Positions 26,663 through 34,662 of a stretch of 64,000 bases of DNA are shown piece by piece. Origin of the DNA: Brumimicrobium mesophilum (GTDB taxonomy: Bacteria; Bacteroidota; Bacteroidia; Flavobacteriales_D; Crocinitomicaceae); NCBI RefSeq assembly GCF_003025005.1, contig NZ_PVSS01000001.1, forward strand, positions 248,001-312,000, in the 5' to 3' direction. Position 1 is the first letter of the stretch. The number at the start of each line of letters is the position of its first letter. A program made the position numbers and the translations under genes. A model generated the notes under the pieces. That model was not told where the DNA came from. It made no database searches and saw nothing but the letters and a program-made list of their open reading frames with translations.

Positions 26663-29194
26663 TTAAAAATTTATGAAGTCGGGTGTATCATCGGTACCTG
26701 TACCAGATTTACTTTTCGAATTATACATCGAATTTGCATAACCATAAGGTACTTCAAACTCACCTTGCGAGATATGAATTTTAGGATCCTTATAAACTTC
26801 CTGCATCATATAACCATAAATTGGCAAAGCCAATCTTGCACCTTGTCCCCATGTCATAGAACGGAAACGAACTGCCATATCCTCAGCTCCAACCCATACT
26901 CCTGTTACTAAATCGGGTGTTAATGCCATAAACCAACCATCAGAGTTGTTTTGAGTAGTTCCCGTTTTACCTGCAGTTGGTTGTGTAATACCACCCCAGT
27001 CACCTCTCCAAGTTCCTCTCAAACTGGCACCTGTTCCTTGAGTAACTACTTTCTGCATCATACTTAAAGTTGCATAAGCTAATTCCTCAGACATTGCCTC
27101 TCTAGAAACAGGTTGATGTTCAAAAATCACATTTCCATTCCTGTCTTCTATCCTAATAATTGAAGTTGGTTCAGTAAAAATACCACCGTTAACAAAAGCA
27201 GATTGCGCACCTACAATCTCTAATAAAGACAAGTCCATTACCCCAAGGCACATTGCTGGAACCACGTCTTCCTCTCTTAAATTGATATTCAAATTACTCA
27301 ATAATTTTGCCACTGCACGCGGACCTGCTACTCCTCCCATTTTCGACATCACAGCAACTGTTATGTTGTTCATAGAATTTGCCAATCCTTTTTCAAAAGG
27401 AATAGGCTCTCCATGCATTTTACTACCTGAGTTTTTAGGACACCATTGCTTCATGTCTTCTGGTCTAGATCCTGTTTGCACATCCACACAATAAGAAATA
27501 TTAGGTGTTGTTTCAGCGGGTGTGATTACACCAAATTGCATACCGGCAGAATAAATAAAAGGTTTGATTGTCGAACCAACCTGACGTTTTCCTTGTGCAA
27601 CATGGTCATATGAAAAATGGTTAATATCCGGACCTCCAACCCAGGCTTTAATAAACCCAGTTTGTGGTTCGATAGAAACTAAACCTGCTCTCATTATATT
27701 TTTATAATAACGAATTGAATCATTTGGTGTCATTACCGTATCAATATCTCCATTCCAAGAAAAGACTTTCATTGAAACTGGTTTATCAAAACTTGCAACC
27801 GCTTCTTTAACTGAAGCACCATTTTTTCTCATGCTTCTAAAACGAATTGAGCGCTTTCTTGCACTATTCATCAAGGACGCTATGCTTTCATCTTTGATAT
27901 TGTATGCAAATGGATACTTATCTGTTCTGTGGTTATTTTTCGTAAATGGTTCTTGGATATTTTTCTTCAAATGCTTCACCAAAGCATTTTCAGCATGCTT
28001 TTGGATATCAACATTTATTGTGGTGTAAATTTTTAAACCATCATTATAAATACTGTACCCTTCACCATTTGTCTTAGTGTATCTTAACTTACCATTGTCT
28101 AGTTTTTCGCTTAAAATATCAGCAATTTTTCCACGTAGAGACTCTCTAAAGTAAGGAGCTAAACCTTCCTTATGATCAACTGACTGATAATTCGTAACTA
28201 TTGGTAAAGCTTTCAAACTATCATACTGTTCTTTAGTGATTGTACTCGTTAAAGAAACATTTTCTTTTTTCGAATTTTCGTACCATTTGAAAAGTACAGT
28301 ATTTCTTCTATTAATTGCGCGCAAAGAATCACTAGCTCTTTCTTCGGCCATTGCTTCCTCAGTAACTTGATCTTTCGAAATGTTATTCCTTGCTGAAAGT
28401 CGGTCTGAATAATCTTTAACCGTAAAACTGTACGGATTGTAAAGTCCTGGATTTTTACACATCCCTACCAGTATAGCAGCTTCTTCTCTTGACAAATCCG
28501 AAGCGCTTTTATTGAAATAAACTCTTGCAGCGCTTGATATACCGACAGCATTTTGCAAAAAATCAAATTGATTTAAATACATTGTTAAGATTTCATTCTT
28601 GGTATATCTTTTTTCAAGACGAAGCGCAATAACGTTTTCTTTTACTTTCTCGTAAAGTCTACGTTCAATACCATTCATATTGGCAATACGTTTTTCTTCA
28701 TCAGATGGTCCATCGCCATCAGCTCTTGAAGCTCTTCTTTCGTCTCGTTCTTTTAAGGTAAAGATTAGTTTGGCTAATTGTTGAGTAATAGTTGATGCAC
28801 CACCAGCTTCACCCATGTTTGCTAAAGCACGACCAACAGCCTTTGCGTCAATACCTGAATGATCTTCAAATCGTTCATCCTCTGTTGAAATTAATGCAGA
28901 AATTACGTAAGGTGAAATTTCATTATAAGGCACACTTGTTCTGTTGATTGTCCAATATTTCCCCAATTCCGTCATTCCATCATCAGCGAAAATTGTTGTC
29001 GCCAATAATTCTTCTTGGTTTTCAAGCATAGAAACAGAAGGCAAAGACTCGCTGTCTGTCTGAACATAACGTAAATAAAGAATAAATAAGAATGGAACCA
29101 GACCAACAATCCACAATAAAATGATAAAAATTCTGGCTACCGGTTTCTTAAAGTGAGTATCCTCCTTTTTTGCTTTTGCTACTTTTTTTGACAT
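26663..29194 (-). CDS. class A penicillin-binding protein 1A
   Basis: 843 aa bifunctional peptidoglycan synthase. A cytoplasmic Lys-rich start is followed by one membrane helix (about 21-43), then the GT51 glycosyltransferase (catalytic Glu in [21 protein letters not shown], about residue 105; [22 protein letters not shown]). The transpeptidase has the SxxK box [10 protein letters not shown] (about 540), the SxN box SMNN and the KTG box [14 protein letters not shown] (about 742). It polymerises and cross-links peptidoglycan on the periplasmic side. The start follows a TAAATTTA box about 24 nt upstream. scoA follows 11 nt after the stop. Symbols mrcA or ponA are used for homologues. Confidence 0.95.
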   Translation of the reverse strand: MSKKVAKAKKEDTHFKKPVARIFIILLWIVGLVPFLFILYLRYVQTDSESLPSVSMLENQEELLATTIFADDGMTELGKYWTINRTSVPYNEISPYVISALISTEDERFEDHSGIDAKAVGRALANMGEAGGASTITQQLAKLIFTLKERDERRASRADGDGPSDEEKRIANMNGIERRLYEKVKENVIALRLEKRYTKNEILTMYLNQFDFLQNAVGISSAARVYFNKSASDLSREEAAILVGMCKNPGLYNPYSFTVKDYSDRLSARNNISKDQVTEEAMAEERASDSLRAINRRNTVLFKWYENSKKENVSLTSTITKEQYDSLKALPIVTNYQSVDHKEGLAPYFRESLRGKIADILSEKLDNGKLRYTKTNGEGYSIYNDGLKIYTTINVDIQKHAENALVKHLKKNIQEPFTKNNHRTDKYPFAYNIKDESIASLMNSARKRSIRFRSMRKNGASVKEAVASFDKPVSMKVFSWNGDIDTVMTPNDSIRYYKNIMRAGLVSIEPQTGFIKAWVGGPDINHFSYDHVAQGKRQVGSTIKPFIYSAGMQFGVITPAETTPNISYCVDVQTGSRPEDMKQWCPKNSGSKMHGEPIPFEKGLANSMNNITVAVMSKMGGVAGPRAVAKLLSNLNINLREEDVVPAMCLGVMDLSLLEIVGAQSAFVNGGIFTEPTSIIRIEDRNGNVIFEHQPVSREAMSEELAYATLSMMQKVVTQGTGASLRGTWRGDWGGITQPTAGKTGTTQNNSDGWFMALTPDLVTGVWVGAEDMAVRFRSMTWGQGARLALPIYGYMMQEVYKDPKIHISQGEFEVPYGYANSMYNSKSKSGTGTDDTPDFINF

Positions 29195-29393
29195 TAGAAA
29201 TCTTTATGAAAGGTAAATTTAATCATAATTGCGACAATGGATTAGAGTTAAAGATAGAATTATAATTTTTTATGTAAAGAAAAAGGCATTCCTATATTGC
29301 GAACTCATTAACACTGATGTGTTACGATTGTCGATTTAGCGGCCTCATCACATGAAGAAAAACATTTAAATTTTCAACCCTATGATTTTAACC

Positions 29394-29421
29394 AAAAAAA
29401 TCGCCTCATTTTCACGAGACG
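29394..29421 (-). terminator. terminator of hemD
   Basis: On the minus strand a CGTCTC/GAGGCG stem (29421-29416 with 29407-29402) has an 8-nt loop and is followed by A and seven T. It lies 21 nt past the hemD stop. Confidence 0.65.
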
Positions 29422-29442
29422 AATTCTTAAATAGTTTAGAAG

Positions 29443-30195
29443 TTACTTTTTCTTCTTTTTATTATCTTTTATAAAATGCTCAATGGCCATTGACATAGAA
29501 GGTAATTGCGGTTGTGGTGCGTTAATATCTAACCTTAAGTTATTATCCACTACTGCTTTAGCCGTTGTTGGTCCAAATGCAGCAATCAATGTATTATTTT
29601 GCTTAAAATCAGGGAAATTCTTCAACAAAGATTCTATTCCTGAAGGAGAGAAAAATACTAAAACATCATATTGTACACTTTCTAAGTCAGACAAATCTGA
29701 AGCTACAGTACGGTATAAAACAACTTTAGAGTAATTGATTTTATCTTTATCTAAAGCCATCGGTATACTGTCCCTCAAAATATCTGAACATGGCAACAAA
29801 TATTTTTCCTTTTTATGTTTTTTTATTGAATCCATTAAGTCTTCAATAGTTTGCTTCCCATGAAAAATCTTTCTTTTTCTATAGGTAACATACTTCTGTA
29901 AATAATATGCAACAGCTTCTGATATACAAAAATATTTCATTGAAGCAGGAACCTCAAATCGGCACTCCTCAGCCATACGAAAATAATGATCAACTGCTGT
30001 TTTTGAAGTCAAAATTACAGCGGAATGATCAGAAAAGTTCACTTTTTGATTCCTAAACTCAGCTTTATCAACTCCTTCTACATGAATAAAAGGTCTGAAA
30101 TCAACTTGAAGTTTATGAGACTCAGCAAGAGAGAGATACGGATTTTTGTTGGTTTCCGGTTCTGGTTGCGATACTAAAATGGTTCGAATACTCAA
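29443..30195 (-). CDS. hemD: uroporphyrinogen-III synthase
   Basis: 250 aa. The two-domain HemD pattern is visible: N-terminal RTILVSQPEPETNKNPYLSL, SAVILTSKTAVDHYF, then YLLPCSDILRDSIPMAL, VVLYRTVASDL, VLVFFSPSGIESLLKNFP and IAAFGPTTAKAVVDNN. It cyclises hydroxymethylbilane to uroporphyrinogen III in haem synthesis. The start is unusual: TTG at 30195, since a stop codon lies two codons upstream and no in-frame ATG fits the family N-terminus. The DUF4271 gene precedes it by 37 nt, a pairing common in Flavobacteriia. The C-terminus is a run of Lys residues. Confidence 0.9.
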   Translation of the reverse strand: MSIRTILVSQPEPETNKNPYLSLAESHKLQVDFRPFIHVEGVDKAEFRNQKVNFSDHSAVILTSKTAVDHYFRMAEECRFEVPASMKYFCISEAVAYYLQKYVTYRKRKIFHGKQTIEDLMDSIKKHKKEKYLLPCSDILRDSIPMALDKDKINYSKVVLYRTVASDLSDLESVQYDVLVFFSPSGIESLLKNFPDFKQNNTLIAAFGPTTAKAVVDNNLRLDINAPQPQLPSMSMAIEHFIKDNKKKKK

Positions 30196-30232
30196 AATTT
30201 AGCAGTACTTTAGTTCTTAAATACAATACGAA

Positions 30233-30886
30233 TTATCCAATGAAATCAAGCCTTAGAAGCATATATCCTACTACTATAGGCCAGATTTCCAAGCCGCAAA
30301 GGTACAAAATTATATAGTACCACAATACTTTATTTCGAATAGCCAAAAACATTCCTCTTAATAATCTTATAAAATATATCAATAAAAATGCTGAAAAGAG
30401 AGTGATGACCATGTATTCAGACAAATGAGGATTCAATAACCAAATCAATAAAATCGGTATTAAAATAATTCCTAGAATGTGTGTCGAGAAATTCAACAAT
30501 AAAATATTCTCACGCACTTTTTTGAATTCTCCACTCAGGCCAATAACTAATAATAAACTTAACATTTGAAAAAGATAGATTGCCGCTGGTAAAACAACCA
30601 TCCAATAGTCAGATTTTTCATAATAGACCAGCAGCATATAAATCGCTATCCCACCTACAACAAAATAGTTAAGCAGCATCAAAAAATTAATTATACTGTT
30701 AAAACTCAAACTTTCTTTGGCCTCAGGAAGTGATGACGGGGGTTTAACAAAAGTGGTTTTAATGTTAGAAAAAACCAATTCCTTTTGAGATTTCAATACT
30801 GATAGCAAGACAATGGTCATGAGCAATACATAAACTATCCAGTTTGGAAACAATTCTTCTCGCAATGTCAGCTCCATTTCTTCCAT
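30233..30886 (-). CDS. DUF4271-family membrane protein
   Basis: 217 aa with about six membrane segments: residues about 15-32, 66-86, 92-115, 133-152, 160-180 and 190-212. The layout, short size, FVKPP loop, and position directly upstream of hemD match the DUF4271 family of Bacteroidota. The function is unknown; the conserved pairing with hemD hints at a link to haem metabolism or a shared promoter only. No catalytic motif is seen. Confidence 0.8.
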   Translation of the reverse strand: MEEMELTLREELFPNWIVYVLLMTIVLLSVLKSQKELVFSNIKTTFVKPPSSLPEAKESLSFNSIINFLMLLNYFVVGGIAIYMLLVYYEKSDYWMVVLPAAIYLFQMLSLLLVIGLSGEFKKVRENILLLNFSTHILGIILIPILLIWLLNPHLSEYMVITLFSAFLLIYFIRLLRGMFLAIRNKVLWYYIILYLCGLEIWPIVVGYMLLRLDFIG

Positions 30887-31012
30887 TAAAACTACTATAT
30901 CTGATTTTTAAAATTTAACTGAATTGATATACTTTATGCTCACAAAAATACAAATATACAAGATGATAGCTTTCTGTTCACTTTATTCATTGAAAAAACA
31001 AGAAAATTTAGC

Positions 31013-31020
31013 TAAATTTA
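31013..31020 (+). promoter_or_regulatory. -7-like box of the acyl-CoA dehydrogenase gene
   Basis: TAAATTTA matches TAnnTTTG except the last base; the ATG is 21 nt downstream. Confidence 0.35.
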
Positions 31021-31041
31021 CGTCGAATTAAAAAGCAAAAA

Positions 31042-32241
31042 ATGAAGTCAGATTTATATACGCACCCCGATTATTATGGAATGGATGATTTATTATCCGA
31101 TGAACAAAAATTAATTCGTGACACTGCCAGAGACTGGGTTAAGAAAGAAATGTCTCCAATTATTGATGAACATTACGAGAATGCTACTTTCCCAATGCAT
31201 ATTTTAAGTGGATTAGGAGAAATCGGAGCATTTGGACCATACATACCAGAAGAATACGGAGGGCCAGGATTAGACCAAATTTCATACGGTTTAATCATGC
31301 AAGAGTTAGAGCGTTGTGACAGTGGATTAAGATCTACAGCATCTGTTCAAAGTTCTTTGGTTATGTACCCAATCTGGAAATACGGATCAGAAGAACACAA
31401 ACAGAAATTTCTACCTAAGTTAGCTTCTGGAGAAATGATGGGTTGTTTTGGTTTAACTGAACCAGACCATGGGTCAGATCCCGGAGGAATGACAACCAAC
31501 TTCAAGGACATGGGAGACCACTACTTGCTAAATGGAGCAAAGATGTGGATTTCAAATGCACCTTTCGCTGATGTTGCTGTTGTTTGGGCAAAAGACGAAT
31601 CTGGAAGAATTCACGGGCTTCTTGTAGAAAGAGGAATGGAAGGATTTTCTACACCAGAAATGCATGGAAAACTATCATTAAGAGCTTCTTCAACGGGAGA
31701 ATTAATTTTCGATAATGTGAAGGTTCCCAAGGACAACTTACTTCCAGGAAGAAGTGGACTTGGAGCTCCGTTATCATGTTTAGATTCTGCTCGATTTGGA
31801 ATAGCTTGGGGTGCTTTAGGTGCTGCAATGGATTGTTATGATCAAGCTTTGCGTTACTCAAAAGAAAGAACTCAATTTAATGTTCCAATCGGTGCTTTCC
31901 AATTGATGCAAAAGAAATTGGCTGAAATGATTACAGAAATCACCAAAGCCCAATTGTTAACTTTCCGTTTGGGTCAGCTAAGAAATGAAGGAAAAGCAAC
32001 TTCTGCACAAATTTCAATGGCTAAACGTAACAATGTTGAAATCGCATTGAACATCGCAAGAGAAGCAAGACAAATGCACGGTGGAATGGGAATTACTTCT
32101 GAATACTCAATGATGCGTCACATGGCCAATCTTGAATCAGTGGTAACCTATGAAGGAACCCATGATATTCACTTGTTGATTACAGGAATGGATGTTACTG
32201 GAATTCCAGCGTTTACTCGCGAGATGCCAAACAAAAAATAA
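31042..32241 (+). CDS. acyl-CoA dehydrogenase, glutaryl-CoA dehydrogenase-like
   Basis: 399 aa, the full family length. The FAD-binding segment is MMGCFGLTEPDHGSDPGGMT, then KMWISNAPFADVAVVWAK and a C-terminal helical domain with MHGGMGITSEYSMMRHMAN. The catalytic base is E371 in VTYEGTHDIHLLI, the position used by glutaryl-CoA dehydrogenase, and the overall sequence resembles that subfamily (lysine and tryptophan breakdown, glutaryl-CoA to crotonyl-CoA) more than short-chain enzymes. It transfers electrons to ETF. It is monocistronic, with its own promoter-like box and a strong terminator downstream. Confidence 0.92.
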   Translation: MKSDLYTHPDYYGMDDLLSDEQKLIRDTARDWVKKEMSPIIDEHYENATFPMHILSGLGEIGAFGPYIPEEYGGPGLDQISYGLIMQELERCDSGLRSTASVQSSLVMYPIWKYGSEEHKQKFLPKLASGEMMGCFGLTEPDHGSDPGGMTTNFKDMGDHYLLNGAKMWISNAPFADVAVVWAKDESGRIHGLLVERGMEGFSTPEMHGKLSLRASSTGELIFDNVKVPKDNLLPGRSGLGAPLSCLDSARFGIAWGALGAAMDCYDQALRYSKERTQFNVPIGAFQLMQKKLAEMITEITKAQLLTFRLGQLRNEGKATSAQISMAKRNNVEIALNIAREARQMHGGMGITSEYSMMRHMANLESVVTYEGTHDIHLLITGMDVTGIPAFTREMPNKK

Positions 32242-32387
32242 TACTTTGATAGAAAACGATAAAATCTTCGTTATGCTTGTTTAAAATTATAGTCATTTAT
32301 GAAAATAAACTCCTGACAATTTTAAACTTCACAAGCCTTGCTTTTAACGATTTCTCATCAAAGTTTCAGATAATATTTAAACCCAAG

Positions 32388-32418
32388 GAGTGGAACAATT
32401 GTTTCACTCTTTTTTTTT
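32388..32418 (+). terminator. terminator downstream of the acyl-CoA dehydrogenase gene
   Basis: GAGTGGAACAATTGTTTCACTC (32388-32409) forms a long stem with one G-T pair, followed by nine T. It lies about 145 nt past the stop codon; the intervening short ORF (32277-32471) is not credible. Confidence 0.8.
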
Positions 32419-32535
32419 GGTATACATTGAGTGAAAAAGACCTTTTTTTACTTCATATTTACAGCAGGTGAAAGTCCCAACTAAATTTAAAAAACAAATT
32501 TTTCATTTATTATTGCAATTAATAAAGTATAATAC

Positions 32536-32543
32536 TATTTTTG
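32536..32543 (+). promoter_or_regulatory. promoter of the tRNA gene
   Basis: TATTTTTG fits TAnnTTTG; a TATTG at 32511-32515 gives a -33-like element with a 20-bp spacer. The tRNA starts 43 nt after the box. Confidence 0.5.
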
Positions 32544-32586
32544 CAATCGCTTTGAGGTAATCTCATGGCTTTTAGGTAGAAATACC

Positions 32587-32660
32587 GGTCCTATAACTCA
32601 GTTGGTTAGAGTATCTGACTCATAATCAGAAAGTCCCTGGTTCGAGCCCAGGTGGGACCA
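32587..32660 (+). tRNA. tRNA with CAT anticodon (Met, or Ile2)
   Basis: A complete cloverleaf can be folded: acceptor GGTCCTA/TGGGACC, D-arm ACTC..GAGT, anticodon stem TCTGA/TCAGA with loop CTCATAA (anticodon CAT), and T-arm CCTGG TTCGAGC CCAGG. The discriminator is A and no CCA is encoded. Elongator Met and lysidine-modified Ile2 both use CAT and cannot be separated here with certainty. Confidence 0.93.
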
Positions 32661-32681
32661 CAAAACAGAATTGAGAGAAGA

Positions 32682-32714
32682 GAGTGAGTGCGAAGGCGTT
32701 CACTCTTTTTTTTT
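32682..32714 (+). terminator. terminator after the tRNA
   Basis: A 10-bp stem (32682-32691 with 32696-32705, two wobble pairs), a four-base loop, and nine T. Confidence 0.8.
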
Positions 32715-32749
32715 GCGCTAATGTTTCTGGGCGAGAAGTTTATTCTGAG

Positions 32750-32764
32750 CGACTAAAGGAGTCG
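32750..32764. repeat. REP-like short hairpin
   Basis: CGACTAAAGGAGTCG, a 5-bp stem inside TTCTGAGCGACTAAAGGAG; similar sequences are scattered through flavobacterial genomes (from memory, unverified). It lies between the tRNA and the repeated tRNA end. Confidence 0.35.
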
Positions 32765-32771
32765 AGGTAAA

Positions 32772-32785
32772 CCCAGGTGGGACCA
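32772..32785 (+). repeat. second copy of the tRNA 3' end (possible attachment-site scar)
   Basis: CCCAGGTGGGACCA is identical to the last 14 bases of the tRNA (32647-32660), 125 bp downstream. TCGAG precedes both copies at slightly different spacing. The interval is too small for an element, so this could be a leftover of an excised one or of a lost tRNA copy. Confidence 0.5.
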
Positions 32786-32797
32786 AAGTTTAAAAAG

Positions 32798-32830
32798 AAG
32801 ACTTTACTTAATTGTAAGGTCTTTTTTTTT
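32798..32830 (+). terminator. terminator after the repeated tRNA end
   Basis: A 10-bp stem (32798-32807 with 32814-32823, one wobble pair), a 6-nt loop and seven further T. Confidence 0.75.
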
Positions 32831-33004
32831 AAATAAAGCCGCGAACGAGATGAAATCTAAAGCGAGCAGCGCAACTCTACTATTCCACTTTCACCTCAGC
32901 CGAATAAAATTCATTTTTGTTAATTTTCTGATAAAATATCCAAATAAGTTGGATTAATTAATTCTATTCCGACATTTGTAACTGATCAAATATCAGTAGA
33001 TAAG

Positions 33005-33361
33005 GTGAAACTTTTTTTAGGATACATATTTGCATTATTTTTTGTAATCAGTTCAGGTGTTTCTGAATATTCAAAAAATCAACTTGTTAATCAAGTGGAT
33101 ACTAACTTGCAATTGGATTCTAATTCAAATAAACTTGACGCTTCATTCTCGCCTTATCACAAATACGTTCATCATAATTTAGGAGTTGATTTTCAGGAAA
33201 AAAATGAAAAATTCAAGAAATTTATCATTTTTACAAAGTCTACAGCAGTAAACTTTAGTTCTTTCCCTAAAAATGTCGATAAGTTTGACTCCACCTACTT
33301 TTCAAAATTCATTATTCCATCTGTTTCCAAACATATTCTTTTGGAAACTTTCAGGATATAG
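33005..33361 (+). CDS. small hypothetical protein with N-terminal signal/membrane segment
   Basis: 118 codons starting at GTG. The first 20 residues (MKLFLGYIFALFFVISSGVS) would serve as a signal peptide or anchor; the rest is polar with many Ser/Asn/Phe and no recognisable motif. It lies about 195 nt upstream of the efflux adaptor gene on the same strand. The DNA between (33362-33555) shows fragments of hydrophobic coding-like sequence in other frames but no gene I can support. No homologue is recognised; it could be a spurious ORF or a small membrane protein linked to the efflux operon. Confidence 0.4.
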   Translation: MKLFLGYIFALFFVISSGVSEYSKNQLVNQVDTNLQLDSNSNKLDASFSPYHKYVHHNLGVDFQEKNEKFKKFIIFTKSTAVNFSSFPKNVDKFDSTYFSKFIIPSVSKHILLETFRI

Positions 33362-33555
33362 AATACTCCCCTCTTTTTAATAATTGGTCTATTTAAAGAA
33401 ATCTTTAGATACAGTTTCTTATATCTACCAATTTGGTTTAGTGCAAGCTAGTGAATCAGTTCACCTGTACGAAATCACACCGTTTACTATTTATTCAAAT
33501 TTTATTTACTTGATTTTAGGTTTATTAGACCAAAATCACAAAACTCATTATTGTA

Positions 33556-34641
33556 ATGAAAAAATCACTTATTCATTTAAGTTTGATTGCAGCGTTATTT
33601 ACAACAAGCTGTAATTCTGAAAGTCACGAAAAGAAAACTGAACACACGACTTACTCGGTGACTTCTCCATTGGTAAAAGACACCACGACCCTACAAGAAT
33701 ATGTTTGTCAAATTCGTTCAATTCAACATATTGAACTTCGAGCACTCGAAAAAGGTTATCTAAAAGACATTTATGTTGACGAAGGTCAATACATCAAAAA
33801 AGGTCAATTGATGTTTCAAATTATGCCAAAACTCTATAAAGCAGAGGCTAAAAAGGCAGAAGCTGAAGCACAATTTGCTAAAATTGAATACTTAAACACA
33901 AAAGCATTAGCCGACAGTAACATTGTTTCTCAAAATGAACTGGCTTTAGCTAAAGCAACATATGACCAAGCCCTAGCAGAACTTGAGCTTGCAAATGTTC
34001 ACCTTGGGTTTACCGAAATTCGTGCACCCTTTACAGGAATGATGGGACGATTTAACGTTAGACAAGGAAGTTTATTAGATGAAGGAGAATTACTTACTGA
34101 ACTTTCAGACAACTCAAAAGTTTGGGTTTATTTCAATGTTTCGGAAGCTGAATACTTGAATTATTCAACAAAAATTGACAAGAACAATTTACAGAAAGTT
34201 CATCTTCAAATGGCCAACAATAAAATTTTCAATCATCAGGGTGAGATAGAAACTATAGAGGCCGACTTCAATAATGAAACTGGAAACATTGCTTTCAGAG
34301 CAACTTTCCCTAACCCAGAAGGATTGCTTAGACATGGAGAAACAGGAAACATATTAATCCCTACAGATTTTAAAGATGCACTGATTATTCCTCAGAAGGC
34401 AACTTTCGAAATTCTCGACAAGAAATATGTATATGTTGTTGGTGATGACAATGTTGTGAGATCTAAAAGCATCACTATTGAAAAAGAATTGGCACATATT
34501 TATATTGTAAAATCTGGTTTAACCAAGGATGACAAAATTTTAATCGATGGATTAAGAACAATTAAAGGTGGAGATAAAATTTCATATAAGAAAATTGCCC
34601 CACCCGAAGTGATTTCCAATTTGAATTTATACGCTGAATAA
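33556..34641 (+). CDS. RND efflux periplasmic adaptor lipoprotein (MFP)
   Basis: 361 aa with a lipoprotein signal (MKKSLIHLSLIAALFTTSC, Cys19). The layout is that of AcrA/MexA: a lipoyl half-motif (IELRALEKGYLKDIYVDEGQ), a coiled-coil hairpin (about 85-135: KAEAKKAEAEAQFAKIEYLN), the second lipoyl half (FTEIRAPFTGMMGRFNVRQG), then beta-barrel and membrane-proximal domains. It bridges the inner-membrane pump and the outer-membrane channel. First gene of a three-gene operon; 21 nt before the pump gene. Confidence 0.93.
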   Translation: MKKSLIHLSLIAALFTTSCNSESHEKKTEHTTYSVTSPLVKDTTTLQEYVCQIRSIQHIELRALEKGYLKDIYVDEGQYIKKGQLMFQIMPKLYKAEAKKAEAEAQFAKIEYLNTKALADSNIVSQNELALAKATYDQALAELELANVHLGFTEIRAPFTGMMGRFNVRQGSLLDEGELLTELSDNSKVWVYFNVSEAEYLNYSTKIDKNNLQKVHLQMANNKIFNHQGEIETIEADFNNETGNIAFRATFPNPEGLLRHGETGNILIPTDFKDALIIPQKATFEILDKKYVYVVGDDNVVRSKSITIEKELAHIYIVKSGLTKDDKILIDGLRTIKGGDKISYKKIAPPEVISNLNLYAE

Positions 34642-34662
34642 TCTTATTAAAAATTAGAAATA

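Noticed and set aside
32277-32471. Plus-strand ORF of 64 codons
   Set aside because: It runs through a strong terminator hairpin (32388-32418) and its composition is not protein-like.
32661-32771. Interval between the tRNA and its repeated end as a full integrated element
   Set aside because: Only about 110 bp with no integrase or other gene.
33384-33614. Plus-strand ORF of 76 codons
   Set aside because: Starts with TTG, overlaps the start of the adaptor gene in another frame and has no recognisable motif.
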